From: Branchiostoma floridae
Lineage: Eukaryota; Chordata; Leptocardii; Amphioxiformes; Branchiostomatidae
Assembly: GCF_000003815.2 (NCBI RefSeq)
Contig: NC_049992.1
Coordinates: 14,297,847 to 14,361,846 of the forward strand
DNA length: 64,000 bases
Direction: 5' to 3'
The notes under the pieces were generated by a model. It was not told the origin of the DNA. It worked only from the letters and a program-made list of their open reading frames with translations, and searched no databases. Positions 12,904-26,179 of this stretch are shown piece by piece (positions within the stretch are counted from its first letter, which is position 1; every line of letters starts with the position of its first letter). The translations under genes and the position numbers were made by a program.

Positions 12904-15900
12904 CGCACCCAGCATCCGGGATATCTGACAACGTTGTATCATCCGGGGTATAAGTGAGGATGGATCTGGAATCTCTGAAAGAGGTTATCACAGTTCGCAT
13001 AGTTCTAGCGTAATGTTAGGGACTTGTGTTGCGTGTCATATTTATATATACTTAATTTATTCCTAATGAATATAGAACAAAGTGATCTGATGGGCATTCC
13101 ATGACTGATTACCACCACCTATTAGACCTAGCGAGAAATACATTCAGCAAATTAAGACTAAATTGGCTCACAAATGACTAGAAGATTTGTCATTTGTGCA
13201 TGAACATATCTGATGCGATGTGTCTTCTCCTGAAGTGCCACAGGGTCCTGCAGATATGAATAGCAAATGTAAGACCTGGACTCGCTCAGTCGGTGAATCA
13301 TTTATTTTAGGCATACATGGTCCAAAAGCTGTCACGGTCTGCCTCTGTGTGTCAAACACTTTCCTAGTTAAAGATAGGACTATGGTCTGATTTACATACA
13401 TTATTATCTACGGTCACATCGTAATAAGCCTGTCAGGTCTCTGATTTCCCAGTAGCGAGTCGCCTTATTTGTGTTATCTGAGTATATACACATGGGAACA
13501 CCAGGAAGTTAAAGGTTCTACCCGCCGGTCTTCCATGACATTTACATGAGATGTGCTTACCAGTTTATCTTTTTATCTATGTAGAACATGCTATGATGAT
13601 ACGCAGTTATTTTTTTCATTCCTCTTGTGTTCACTTATTCCATTACTTTTGTCAGAATTATGACAAAAATAATGGTATTTACATTGCATTGCATAGTGAA
13701 TAGGATAAGCTGCTTTCCCTGACATAATGTGGTATCCATGTTAATATGGGTATATGCTTGCATGTAAAGTTATCAACATCAACTTGACATCGTTGAAATT
13801 TTGATTCATACTGATCTCTAATATACTTAACGTTTTCAGATGTGCAAATCCTCTTCGCCTCTGAAAACACATAACACAACGAGAACCAACCTGGCATCAA
13901 CCGGGGGCGATATATATCGACTTAAGGCAAAATTTGACCAACTGCTGACGTCACACGCGCGGAAAGTCACGTGTCCATTGATATGGAGTCAGACTGCTGA
14001 AGAAACAGTGCAGGTGAAAAGAAAAGTCTCAAGTTATTCGAATTGGGAAAAAATTATCTCTTAATAACATAACACCTTATTTGAGATAAAGTTGTATTGC
14101 TACGTAACGTTTTCAGCTGAGGTTCAAATTGACTGGAATAAATTTGATGCACTCAGTTATAGAGTAGTTTGAACTTTTTTTATGGTAATTGCATTGCCTA
14201 ACAACATGGTCATTTTCAAAGTCCGTAGCACATTTCATGAGGCATTTCCGACAGGAAGGTTGGTATGGGATACCTTCAAAGCGATCAATGGAGTTACGCA
14301 ACGATAACATGAAGGACTGGTCTGATATGTTGTCGGAAGAACAGTGACTTCTTATCAAGTTTGATAGGCGCACCGTCCCATCAGAAACCACTGCACTCAG
14401 ATTAACATAGAAATTAAAAGCACCTCGCGACATTTTGGGATGTGCCAATACACCTAATCCTCCGGGGCAGGCTTAATGAAATTCTTATCATCCTTTTGTG
14501 TGCGGGATCATGACCACCTCCCGGCCGGACGGCCAGGCACGTCTCCCGCATACAGTTTTTAATTGGTAACGATTCCATTGCATTGGTTCCGGGTGTCTGT
14601 GATCACATCTTTATACATAAACCGAGGGCCATAATCAGGGTGGCTTAGGGTTATCCGTGCCTGTAATTATACAGGACTCACGTAATGAAGTGATTTTGAG
14701 CCAGGAATGCCCCGTGTCGCTCAGGGTTGGCCATGGGTCCATATCGCACTCTTGCAGTTGAATGTAGCGGCATGCGTGGGGAAATGACTGATAAAGAAGC
14801 CATTCGCTCTGCAAGGCTTCTTAATTCTTGTCTTGCATTTCTGCGCACAATGAATACAACATTGTGCAAAGCGGATATGGGGGTGGGTGACTGCCAAAGC
14901 CTTGCAATATGAAAAAGAAATTGTGATCAAGTCTACTGACTTCTAACTTGCGGCGCGCTCAATATAAGTATCAATGGTGACTAGGCAGTAAAAAAAAGTC
15001 TAGAGGTTTTGTCCACGTCCACAAACGAACAGCCATCAACATCTCTTCTTAGGTGACTTTGGTAGCACTCAAGCAGAAATGAAGTTGAGGGAATAGCTAC
15101 CACCAAGATGGCATGCCGAGACATATTTACACATGAAGATGAAGTTTGGTCATTCATAATGTATGAATACTTTGATGCTATTCCAAAATGTAGTGGGAAA
15201 TTCTCCATGAGAAGTTATACAGAAAGATGGCTAGAGTTTGTTAGGGTTAAATTGATAGTATTTCTCAACCCAATAATTTACACAAGAAAGAGAGCTATGA
15301 CCAAGTGCCAAACAGACTGTAAACGTTTCGGTTACGTGGTAGATAAAGGAACGAAGTATAGACAAAGTAGGGCAAAAGTGAATAGAAACAAGGTCCTCGA
15401 CTTTGAAGAGATCATTTGACATTATATAGCAGTCGACGCATGATAATAGCTATCTATTGCCCATGGTGTAACTGTACCCCTTACTTTCTATACTACTTAA
15501 CAAAATAGAAAAGTATTATGCGAAGCTGACATGGGATTGTCGTTTTTTGTTGGCGTTAATATGTTGATAACAAGCAAAAGATAACGTAGCACTGCCAAGT
15601 ATCATTATCTAGAGCTGTGGGACTGAACAGGGTCCCCCGCCGTGTGTGCCACCGTAACAGTATTATCAGTTCCGCTCTGTACACGTCATTACTAATGCTT
15701 CATACCGGGACGTGTGCATGGCAATTAATACCTATTCTCCCGTAATCTGGGCTATGATCGACTTGGCAGCTTTTGATGGGCCACATTTTACACAAATTGC
15801 TGTAAAGAAGCTTGCTGTAGCTCACTAGGTGATGAACTATTGCCTTTGTAAAACAATGCTGTGCCGTGTAAATGTCATGTAAAGTTCACGCAGCAATGTT

Positions 15901-17346
15901 TACAATGCCAATGTTCCGGGTAATTGATTTAATGCCCTGTTATTTACGAAAGGAAGCATGTTTGCACGTTTTCTTCATTGGCGCTACATTATTGCCCACA
16001 TGTGCAATAAAAAGGGACAGCTGTAAAATGCCCATCATGGCATCAAACACACTGATCATAAAGAACTCAAGTCTGCTTTCACATATTCGCAACTATCTGT
16101 TGTCATGCATAAAAGCCTGGAGGCTAACTTGAGGAAAACTGTGTGGGAGTCTCGCTAGTCTATAATGCGGGCCTGTTAATTTGTCATTTAATATCAGTAT
16201 TAGTAATAAAGATTGGAGCACGCAACTAATATTGAGTTACTCAATACCCAAAGGAATAGAAGAGCATGTCAACACATAACTCATATCTCTCTCAACAAAG
16301 TTACTTAATTCATACTCCCACACACTTAGCCTGGAGCTGTTGAACCTAGGTACGAATTGCTGGCGTGAACTATTGACTTCGGAATGACCAAACATCTAAG
16401 TCTGCCCCTTCACTCAAGTTGAGGAGAAAAATATCATTTGAATGGGCTCTCTGTTTTAAAAGACCTCTTAACGCGCGAAGACTGCGTCACGGCAGCATTG
16501 CCAACAATCTCACTCATTTATCAGAGACGAAAGTTGTATATAGTAGGGTATGATCGATAGCGTGGACCCTCGTGCTTGACTTCTGTAGCTGCGAAGCCAT
16601 CTAGTGTTGCTTTGAAGATTGCTTGAAGATGACAGTGAGTACAGAAGAGCCCTCTTATTTGTGCTGGGGTTGAACGTTATCGATTGCGGTCTCGTTGCAT
16701 CAACAACGTATCCCCACGCAACTCGGCTATTTACATTCCTCGAGTAAAACGCCTGTAGCAAGTTGGAGGAAACCAGGGGTGCCCTACTAATTAATTAGAG
16801 TTTGCAACTCATAGACGGGTTGATTCGTGACTGCCTTCCGTCTGAGCATTGGGAACGAAAAAATACACATATTGGATCAAAGGAAAACGGAAGCCGCTGC
16901 AAAACAAATACTGTCTGTACATTTAGAAGATATTTTCATTAGTTGTACAAGCATATCTATGACCTTATGTTAATGATCAACCTGTTTGAGTTTATTGCGT
17001 TTGTGATACCCTTTAGCTCATTGAGCTAATCTTCCCGGGCTCATTAAAAACACACACAGTATATACATTGCACAAGTAGATGGACAGATATCATACACTC
17101 AAAACAGATACAGATACATATATGTACATAAAGTCAAGAAGTCATGAGGTCAGAGGCTTATATACAATGAATCCATTATGATCTGTAGAAATTGGCTATC
17201 ATCTTCTGTTGTTAACAATAGCAAAACGTGTTATATTTAAAAACTGGTATGCTGGCTGAAGTAAAACAGGAAACCTGTACAGAAGCTTCCAAGCTGAACT
17301 GCTCTACTGTCCAACCATAACAGTAGGCAAAAAATGGCAACTGTTC
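12904..17346. other. Intergenic, gene-poor
   Basis: No gene recognised. Open frames of 111 codons (14113-14448, minus) and 103 codons (15108-15419, plus) are discussed separately or rejected. The stretch ends in an assembly gap. Confidence 0.4.
15108..15419 (+). CDS. Doubtful small ORF, 103 residues
   Basis: The frame opens in a good initiation context (ACCAAGATGG). It encodes MACRDIFTHEDEVWSFIMYE, then a basic C-terminal half rich in Lys and Arg, and ends in TGA. I recognise no domain, signal peptide or membrane segment. The charge pattern is more protein-like than most chance frames here, but no splice sites or neighbours support it. It could be chance or a fragment of a mobile element. 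Confidence 0.15.
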   Translation: MACRDIFTHEDEVWSFIMYEYFDAIPKCSGKFSMRSYTERWLEFVRVKLIVFLNPIIYTRKRAMTKCQTDCKRFGYVVDKGTKYRQSRAKVNRNKVLDFEEII

Positions 17347-18097
17347 NNNNNNNNNNNNNNNNNNNNNNNNNNNNNNNNNNNNNNNNNNNNNNNNNNNNNN
17401 NNNNNNNNNNNNNNNNNNNNNNNNNNNNNNNNNNNNNNNNNNNNNNNNNNNNNNNNNNNNNNNNNNNNNNNNNNNNNNNNNNNNNNNNNNNNNNNNNNNN
17501 NNNNNNNNNNNNNNNNNNNNNNNNNNNNNNNNNNNNNNNNNNNNNNNNNNNNNNNNNNNNNNNNNNNNNNNNNNNNNNNNNNNNNNNNNNNNNNNNNNNN
17601 NNNNNNNNNNNNNNNNNNNNNNNNNNNNNNNNNNNNNNNNNNNNNNNNNNNNNNNNNNNNNNNNNNNNNNNNNNNNNNNNNNNNNNNNNNNNNNNNNNNN
17701 NNNNNNNNNNNNNNNNNNNNNNNNNNNNNNNNNNNNNNNNNNNNNNNNNNNNNNNNNNNNNNNNNNNNNNNNNNNNNNNNNNNNNNNNNNNNNNNNNNNN
17801 NNNNNNNNNNNNNNNNNNNNNNNNNNNNNNNNNNNNNNNNNNNNNNNNNNNNNNNNNNNNNNNNNNNNNNNNNNNNNNNNNNNNNNNNNNNNNNNNNNNN
17901 NNNNNNNNNNNNNNNNNNNNNNNNNNNNNNNNNNNNNNNNNNNNNNNNNNNNNNNNNNNNNNNNNNNNNNNNNNNNNNNNNNNNNNNNNNNNNNNNNNNN
18001 NNNNNNNNNNNNNNNNNNNNNNNNNNNNNNNNNNNNNNNNNNNNNNNNNNNNNNNNNNNNNNNNNNNNNNNNNNNNNNNNNNNNNNNNNNNNNNNNN
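17347..18097. other. Assembly gap (751 N)
   Basis: A run of unknown bases. Open frames that run through it on both strands are artefacts of reading N as coding. Confidence 1.
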
Positions 18098-20398
18098 AAC
18101 AGAAACATCCCCTCAGCTCAGCACTATCAAGAAACCTACCAGTGAGTTGTTGCGAAAGCCCGGGCGCCCATGGATGGTTTTAATGCCAACAAAACGCCCT
18201 GAAAACTTGGTTTGGAGTGCATGGATGCCAACATTGCTTCCATGCTTCACCGACCACCATACTACAGGCTTTATTGAGTATTGTCTGTTGATCTTATTTT
18301 AGACATATATAGAACCAATGATGCCGCCACCTTTTAACATTCGAAAGGTTGCCTCAACATTGATTTGTTTTTATATCAAATTGGACCTTCACCTTCTGAT
18401 AACAGACACGGAAGAACGGAATAAAACTGCTACTTGGGTGGAGACATTACATGCAGTACTGTGTGTAGGCTATATCAATGTTACTTACATGTAGATTGTA
18501 TCAGAAACATGCGCAGTCTTCAACAAATTACAAGAACAGTACTATTTGTTTAAATAATGAGGTAGAACTCACACGAGACTCACTCTACCCACGAAGCAAA
18601 TTTCTTGACCGAAACTTTCACATGAGTGCAAGTTTTAGGAAGTGAACTTCTTTTCTTGAGGTTGCTTTGTTGTATCCATGGACAAAAGCGGTGTTGTTTG
18701 TTGAATAGAAGCTGATACAGGTGGCTGATAGTCATGACCTCTACTAATAGGAAGATAATGTGTCAAAAGGAAGCCATTGATATTGATATACGACTAATGA
18801 CCTGTTGAGATACACCAAAAGCTTCATCTAAATAGAGGCATTTTCATCTTTGACACCCCCTTTTATCTAAACCTTGAATAAAGTATCTTCTTCTGGACGC
18901 CCTTGCCCCTGCTTACTGAAGTACTTAGCCACACAAAAGTTGACCGAAGCCCTTAGGTCAAATTTCATCTGTGGTGATAAATTGAGTGTGCCGAACGCAT
19001 TGACTTTTCTTTAGTAGCTTCTCTCTTCTGCCATGACACTTAACTCTGGTTACGCTGTCTAATACGACCTGGCAGTATCAAAGGCGAAAGCAAATTCATT
19101 AAATTCGCATTCTTTTTATTGGGAATCAATACAGAGGTTCAAATCAAATCATTCCAAGCTCATGTTTAAGCGAAGTTATTGTGAAGGCTGCTGACAGATG
19201 GAATCTAGTCAGTGGTATTGAAGTTGTTATGGGTTTTACACGTCCACTGTGATTGTCACTTGATCATAAAGCAGGCAATCTAGCTATGCGTTACTTTGTG
19301 AGTAGATGTGACGTGTGATAAGGTCAAATGAAGTGTATACAACAATGCAGTTCACTACTGTATTCGTCACAGAGCCATAACGTGCAGAGGAGTTTCATTG
19401 TCATTCTTGCTTTGCTGTAGACAAAGAGTAATAGCTGATAAAAAGTCTACTTGGTGGTATCTCACTGGTTGGTGGCTTCGCTGCCTTCTAAATTGAATTT
19501 GTGTTACTCTTTGCTTTATAAGGGGAATAAAATGCAAAAGGCACAAGTATGAATAAAAAGAAGAAAGCACATAAGATCTTTCCAATCGCCGTCAACCTAC
19601 AGCACTTCTTTAACTGTTTCGAAATGATTCACGTATACCGGAATGTACTATATCTAGTTTAGTCGCGGAATCCATGTTAACTATTCGAAATATACTCGTA
19701 GTCTATTTGTCATCGTCAACATCTTCATCAACCATTTAAACATCTAGAATTAGACTAAAACAAGCTCATTGTAATGCACTGTATTGCACCCGCCCCTTCC
19801 ATATTTCCCTCTTCTTTATTGCATTTGGCTGCCATGCCACTTCCAGCACAGGCAGAATGAATAATGATTGATTTGTCAGTATTATGGGTTAATCCTCAGA
19901 TATATTCTTCCGTTTCACGTTTGATTGAGAAAGAGGACAGATATGCAGTTCATGTCAGATAGATTGAGGCATTTCTCGTACCAAGCCAAAATGGTACGAG
20001 CACGTGGTAGGGCTTAATGTGTCACAGGGGAGAAATGAGAGACTCTTTTGGATCTGCGAATGTCTTTCTGGGTTATTTCCTTCATATTGAAACCTGTTCA
20101 AGGGATCGTCATTATTGTGGATGGTCAGGAAGCGTGGTCGGACGTGGGCAGCCTCAGATGACATGGATCATCTGGCTCATACAGGGGAAAATGAAGATAG
20201 ATTGTCTATCATGGTGTCATGATGCATGTATCTCAGTAATCTGTGTTAAAATAAGATTGAGATTTCAACATTAATGTCTTATACTGACCAATTCTATACT
20301 TACCCGTGTTGTTTTTTTTGACACCCTGACAAACATACAAAACCAATACATTTGCCATATTCTTATCCTAAGAAATCTGTAGATCACGAATCATCGGA
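18098..20398. other. Intergenic, nothing recognised
   Basis: No gene recognised. At 19453-19468 the sequence GGTGGTATCTCACTG matches the tip of MITE family 1, but no second arm or core follows. Confidence 0.4.
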
Positions 20399-20522
20399 AC
20401 TGTCCGAGCAAATTAAGCAAAAACCATCAAGAAATTCATGGTAACACCTCTGCTTTTCACACTGTCCGAGCAAATTAAGCAAGAACCATCAAGAAATTCA
20501 TGGTAACACCTCTGCTTTGCAC
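20399..20522. repeat. 62-bp tandem duplication, two copies
   Basis: A unit beginning ACTGTCCGAGCAAATTAAGC is repeated head to tail at 20399-20460 and 20461-20522, with about two differences. The near identity implies a recent duplication. Confidence 0.92.
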
Positions 20523-22960
20523 ACTCGGCACCAGTGACCCTCGGGCGTACTTCCTCAGCTGGCACATGCCTAATGGCCACAAGCCCTTGTGGCTAACTGT
20601 TCACGACAGCGACACGTTTTGCGGCCACCACTGCAGTTGCCACCTGGCGACGGTATCCCTCAGATATCTGCGGATGAACATGGCGGGCGCCTGGTGGTCT
20701 AGCATGCTAAGTACGCCAAATTCTAATATTCCACATGTTAAGCTCCTGGCACCACCACCATCCATTACACAAAGCCTAGTGCAAAATATAAAGGTTACAG
20801 CGCTAATGTTTCTCCTTCTGCAAGGCCACAGAGTGAATGCCATTTGAGCATCGGAAAATCGTCTAATACCCAGAGTTATAAAACCGGATCCATGGTCCAT
20901 CGCTATCTTAACCTTACGACGATGAGCATTTTGGACCTTTGCAGTGCATTAATGCAATAAATCTTTTAACGTGGGTTCTATCTGCATGTACCTGTTTTAG
21001 TAGCTATTTCTAACTAGAAGCTTTCGTCAAGACTACTATCAAAGATTATCCAAGGAAAGATGGAAAAGGCTATAAATCTGTTAAGGCTGTAAATACATTT
21101 CGTGCGGTGTTTTTAGCACTCTTTCCTCACGCCCAACTTCAGTAGCGTGTTGTTCACTCCCCTTGGGCCGTACCTACTAACTGAGTAATGGATGTCCTGC
21201 TGGGATGATACAGGAGGTCATGGTTGCTCGGGAGGCTGAATGGGGACGGATGTACTTCCATACTCAGCTTGACACACATCACGACAAATGATGTGGTACA
21301 AAATGGCATCGTTAGAGTCGATAGATGGTTCTTTATTATCTCATGGGATGGAGGATGGTTCTGAATTATCTCTTGGGATGGACGAAAAGTTGTTTTATAT
21401 AAAAATATGATACAAAGCAAAACGTGATGACGTCATTGCGATGGTTATCATTTGTTATCGTAAGCCTATTCATTTTCGTTCGCTTTTATTTTTTAGAAAG
21501 AGATACAAAATGATTTATGTCTCAAGTCTACAGTACATACATGCTTCATGGAAATATCAGATCCAAGTATTCTGACTTGTTTAGAAGCACATACTAGTCC
21601 CCAATCTTGCTTAGTATTCTTGTTGCATAAAATCATCCACAACATTGACACAAACATGGCCCTTTTAACAGATCATGACCCAATGTACACGAAACAGTGG
21701 GACCTAATGGCGGAATAAATGCGGAATGTATTAAAGGTATCTCTTCCAGTCCTCACATGCGGCCAGAAGGTCCGCGCGCGGGTTGCGCCCTCTGACCCCA
21801 TCCAGGGTAGGGTCTCTCCACAACATAACCTGCTACATGCGGTAATGGACAGCAGGGAACCCGGTGATATGCTGTTATTGCTAACACATAACTCAAGGTG
21901 AAACCATTATCGTGCTTTTTACAATGACCCCCACTTTTACTACTATCCTAAAAACTCAAGATAAAGCTATTTTCATGTTTTCAGAGACAGAGAGCTCACT
22001 CCATGCCACTTACACTATTAAGTTAATTTCGTTCATGATATCGATGTTTCAAAGAAATATCCCAGTGTGTAAATCTTCTTACAAACTACTTTTCGGCCGT
22101 ACGACCTTGTGCACTCCGTCAACAGTGCACCACCTTTATGTGTTCTGGCCGTTGACCTTTTGACATGTCCTTTCGTCCTCCAAGGCCCGGGACGGTAAAT
22201 CATTCGGGCAGACTTTAACGTGACCCCGTGTACACCCGCAGGCGGACACTTAGTGAGAAAGTCGCGGACGCTTTGATTTTGCCGCATATTGACGACTTAA
22301 GGAATAAGGTTCTTTGCGTAAGAAATGACAAGGAGTTTGTTCAATCATATGTGGACCTCAACGTACCGATATGTGATGTATACAAAGCGTAATAAAGCCG
22401 TGTTAAGTGCTTGGTAAATTACAATGATATTAACAGAGATGTCCAGTTTAAATGATATCCTTTTTTTGTCTTTTGACGTATATTTGGCAATTTAATTCTA
22501 AGCTTCAGTGACATTTGGCTGTGAGTATATGCTAAGTCATTTCCCGATGGTATTGTAGATATGCTCAGCGCTATAGAGATGTATCGGTCTCCAAATGCCA
22601 AGTTTGAAGCGGACTCATGCGAATAAAGCACGGAGCTATAGTTTGAATATCGATGATGTATTTGAAGAGACTTTTCAAAAGCCCTCCGCCAGAGATAATG
22701 CCGAGACGTAATGGTTACCTGACGTTCCCATTACGACATGATCTTCGATTTTCATCGTTAATGTGCTGATTGATATTCAAGATAGATGTTCTTCAGCCTT
22801 CACCTTCAGACGATGGCATTGATGATGTCTACTGATGATGAAAATGACATGGTCCCATTTGGTGCAATTACGAGTTGAGCTGATTCGGACTAAAACAACT
22901 GAAGCAAGAGTAAGGAATAGAGACGAGAGCCTTCAAAGTCAATGGAGGCCTCTTCAAGAC
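20523..22960. other. Intergenic, no gene recognised
   Basis: Overlapping open frames of 99-115 codons at 20500-20900 on both strands carry no known domain. A short direct repeat (GATGGTTCT...TCTTGGGATGGA type) lies at about 21324-21385. At 22190-22276 a short plus-strand stretch reads IIRADFNVTPCTPAGG, which resembles the endonuclease DFN motif of LINEs but is too short to call. Confidence 0.35.
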
Positions 22961-23442
22961 ATACAGTTCGTCGATAGCCAGAATTAACAACATCGCATCA
23001 AACCTCTAACGTACGTGTCTATAGGAGACTACCAAAGTGTCTTTTCTATGTTTCATGTATAGTTTGTCGGTAGCCAGAATGAACAACATCGCGCATCGCA
23101 TCAAAAGTCTAACCTACGTTCCAATAGAAGACTACCAAAATGTCTATTCTATGTTTCATGTATAGTTCGTCGATAGCCAGAATTAATAACATTGCATAAA
23201 AACTGTAACCTACGTTTCTATAGGAGACTACCAAAATGTCTATTCTATGTTTCATGTATAGTTCGTCGATAACCTGAATTAACAACATCGCATCAAAACT
23301 CTAACCTACGTTTCTATAGAAGACTACCAAAATGTCTATTCTATGTTCCATGTATAGTTGTTCGATAGCCAGAATTAACAACATCGCATCAAAACTGTAA
23401 CCTACGTTTCTATAGGAAACTTCCAAAATGTCTATTCTATGT
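22961..23442. repeat. Minisatellite, about 97-bp unit, five copies
   Basis: Units start at about 22961, 23059, 23159, 23258 and 23353 with GTTCGTCGATAGCCAGAATT. They continue through a block reading CAACATCGCATCAAAA and end TGTCTATTCTATGTTTCATG. Copies differ by a few percent. The array stops abruptly at 23442. There are no unique spacers between units, so it is a satellite and not a CRISPR array. Confidence 0.93.
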
Positions 23443-24610
23443 GGCGAATAACTATCAGTTCAATTAATCCAGCTGTGAAAAAACTCCCGATCCCAGAAAT
23501 TAGGGAGCAATGAATATCTATGATAGGTTCTTATCGGATAATAAAGATCCGCTGAAACGTACAGTGTCAATGGCTTACCTTAAGATTGGGGACGAGAATG
23601 GCACCTGAGGCCCGGTAGTAAAGGAACTCCGCAGGTCTTGGTAGATTTATATCGTTATATAGTCTTTCTGTTCAGTGAATCCACCGTGGCATGGATGTAC
23701 AGAGGATATATCTCAGTCTGTAGTGGGATATCAGCGTCACCATCATCATCAGGCGTTATAGGAAAAGTAATATAATCAAGACGCCTTATGATTGCTACCT
23801 CCGTGAAGCACAGTCATAAAAGGTCTGCGATAAGCCGCTTTCAACTGCATCTCTAACGACCTGGAAACGGTATTTGGAACGGTCTGTGTGGCGTCATTTC
23901 TATGACCTTGAGTTCTAGCTTCAATCAAGAAAGAAATCCTCTCAATTGTCACCCTTTGAATGTTGGGGCATACAGCAAAACAAACTTGCGATTGTGAGTT
24001 TCATCGGGACCAAATAGCCAAACAAAAAGAAAAGGAAATAGAAAGAAACAGTGGCCTCATCAGTTATGAGAAGAAATGGTGACAGAACTAACAGAGATAA
24101 GAGGTATAAGATGTGTTTCACAACATTTTGTTGCCAGCTATATTTGTTCATGAAATTTGCCCTTTTACTAACAGAGGGTATATGTGAACTTATTTTACTG
24201 CTAAATCTCAAGTTGTCAAGCTGAATGATGATACACAATATGAAAATTAAAGTCAGCTGTTCACTGTTGTTGCATTTCAGAATGTCTTTTCTCAGGGTGA
24301 TGTTAAATTTGGTGGTTCAAAAATATGTCATGAGTAATGTTGCTTTCTTCCGGATCAGGTTAACCACTTTCTGAATGTTCGCAACAACATCACAGGAACA
24401 TGATGTATGCTTTATTACAATGCATCAACTTTAGTCAGCCCATGTTGAACTCAATATTCGCGCACTTTGTCACACTTTATAGATATGTATAATCGATATG
24501 ACCTAAATTTTGATATAGACAATCAATTTGTCTTGATTTGTCTTGATAAACATACATTTCGAAATAGTTACGTATATTGCGTACACAATGTATAAATGCA
24601 GAAATCTTTT
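23443..24610. other. Intergenic, nothing recognised
   Basis: AT-rich sequence between two satellite arrays. A 98-codon minus-strand frame at 23942-24238 has no recognisable features. Confidence 0.4.
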
Positions 24611-24852
24611 CGCCATATTGCTTCAACAGCCATAAAAGAAAGATTTAAGAATCATAAATTCAATATCCAGTACATCACAAGGAAGCAAATCGTATCGCAA
24701 TATTGCTTTAACAATCAGAAAAGAAAGCTTTAAGAATCATTAATTTGATATCCAGTACACGACAAAAGCAAGTCGTATCGCAATATTGCTTTAACAATCA
24801 GAAAAGAAGGCTTTAAGAATCATGAATTCAATATACAGTACATTAAAAAAGC
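24611..24852. repeat. Minisatellite, about 82-86-bp unit, three copies
   Basis: Three units start near 24611, 24697 and 24779 with CGCAATATTGCTTTAACA (CGCCATATTGCTTCAACA in the first). Each continues with an AAGAAAGCTTTAAGAATCAT-like block and ATATCCAGTACA. The sequence is unrelated to the 97-bp array 1.2 kb upstream. Confidence 0.88.
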
Positions 24853-25375
24853 AAAACAAAAGGTGCAAAGCAACATCGTGGTCAGAATACTCAACGAAGT
24901 AAACCGGTGCTTCGGTACCCGATCATTGTGATACACTAATCTTTCAAATGGTATTATCAGTCACTTGAATCATTCTGCCGTTGATTGCGTGGTGATAAAT
25001 ACAATGCAAAGCTCACGAATTACAGCTATGTAATGTAGAAGCTCGCCAATGTCATTGTCAACGGGTCAGGAGCTGCTCGTTTGAGGGGGACCTCGGGAGT
25101 GGCTGACTGCTGAGGCATATCCCAGATGATTGTCTATATTGAAAGGTCTTCCGGAGACAGTGATTTGCCACCTGCCGCTGACGGTTTGCCATCCCCTAAC
25201 AGCGGATCTGAATGAGCAGGCGTCACTTATGGATTACCGGATAATAGAAACCGTGGGGAGCGACGTCACCAGGTTGGCGGTGCGTTTCTTAAGCGAGACT
25301 AAAAGAGTTTGTTTTTTATAGCTTCCTGAAATAACCGCGAGTTACAGGTAGGACAGAGTGATCATATGAAGGATT

Positions 25376-25435
25376 CTCTCTCTCTTTTCTCTCTCTCTCT
25401 CTCTCTCTCTCTAATATATATATATATATATATAT

Positions 25436-25478
<43 letters not shown>

Positions 25479-25548
25479 GTATATATATATATATATATAT
25501 ATATCCCTCTCTCTCTCTCTCTCTCTCTGTCTCTCTGTGTGTGTTTGA
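25376..25548. repeat. Compound (CT)n/(TA)n microsatellite
   Basis: Alternating blocks of CT repeat, TA repeat, CT repeat, TA repeat and CT repeat, ending in a short GT tract. A CCCC step separates TA from CT blocks twice, which suggests that the unit TA-block plus CCCC plus CT-block was itself duplicated. Confidence 0.97.
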
Positions 25549-26087
25549 CCTAAATGGTATTATGAATACTAAGGTCAAAGTCTTTTGTGGTCTTCGTGGC
25601 AGCTTCCCTTGGTACTGCAGCAGAACTGCCATTTTTGTATCTTTTGTTTCTTACTACTAGTATATGTACATTCAGCTGCACGATGACAGAATCATATTGA
25701 GTTACCGTTTACGGTTCTCATATTAGTGGCCAAAACCCTGGGTGGTTGCTCCAATCTCTATCTTCGGGATGCAAGGATTCACTGCTTACGTTGGCCATCT
25801 CCCTTATGTCAAATATTCTAAGTAAAAGGATAAGGATTTATATAAGACATAAACGTTGGTAATGCTCAGTGCTTGCATCATTTGTCGACATGAATAAACA
25901 TGCGTCTTCAGTCTTTCTAGCAGTAGCACCCATGCTTACTTCATAAACTGTTGCCATGGTTGCGATGGATACCGTTTGACATTAGGGTGGAATAGAATGG
26001 CTAGGTCGATACGGATGTTAGGTGAACCTGCCATATACAAGTGTAAACCAACATCATCCTAATGTATCCCCAGCGTGGGCCTGATTG

Positions 26088-26091
<4 letters not shown>
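25549..26091. other. Intergenic, nothing recognised
   Basis: Sequence between two microsatellites with no gene or element that I can name. Confidence 0.4.

Positions 26092-26178
<87 letters not shown>
26092..26178. repeat. (AT)n microsatellite
   Basis: About 43 uninterrupted AT dinucleotides. The tract can form a cruciform and its length is likely to vary between alleles and assemblies. Confidence 0.98.

Positions 26179-26179
<1 letters not shown>

Noticed and set aside
14113-14448. 111-codon minus-strand frame
   Set aside because: Cys- and Ser-containing but with no domain, splice site or neighbour to support it.
17212-18302. Open frames of about 300 codons on both strands
   Set aside because: They consist mainly of the 751-N assembly gap; the real sequence on each side is short and unremarkable.
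19453-19468. Solo tip of MITE family 1
   Set aside because: A 15-bp match only, without core or second arm; it could be chance.
22185-22276. LINE endonuclease fragment (IIRADFNVTPC)
   Set aside because: Only a short match to the DFN motif, with stops on both sides and no other endonuclease motifs nearby.
22961-23442. Possible CRISPR array
   Set aside because: The repeats are contiguous 97-bp units without unique spacers, in a eukaryotic context with no cas genes.
25366-25632. Frames rich in Ser-Leu or Arg-Glu
   Set aside because: They are translations of the CT and TA microsatellite.
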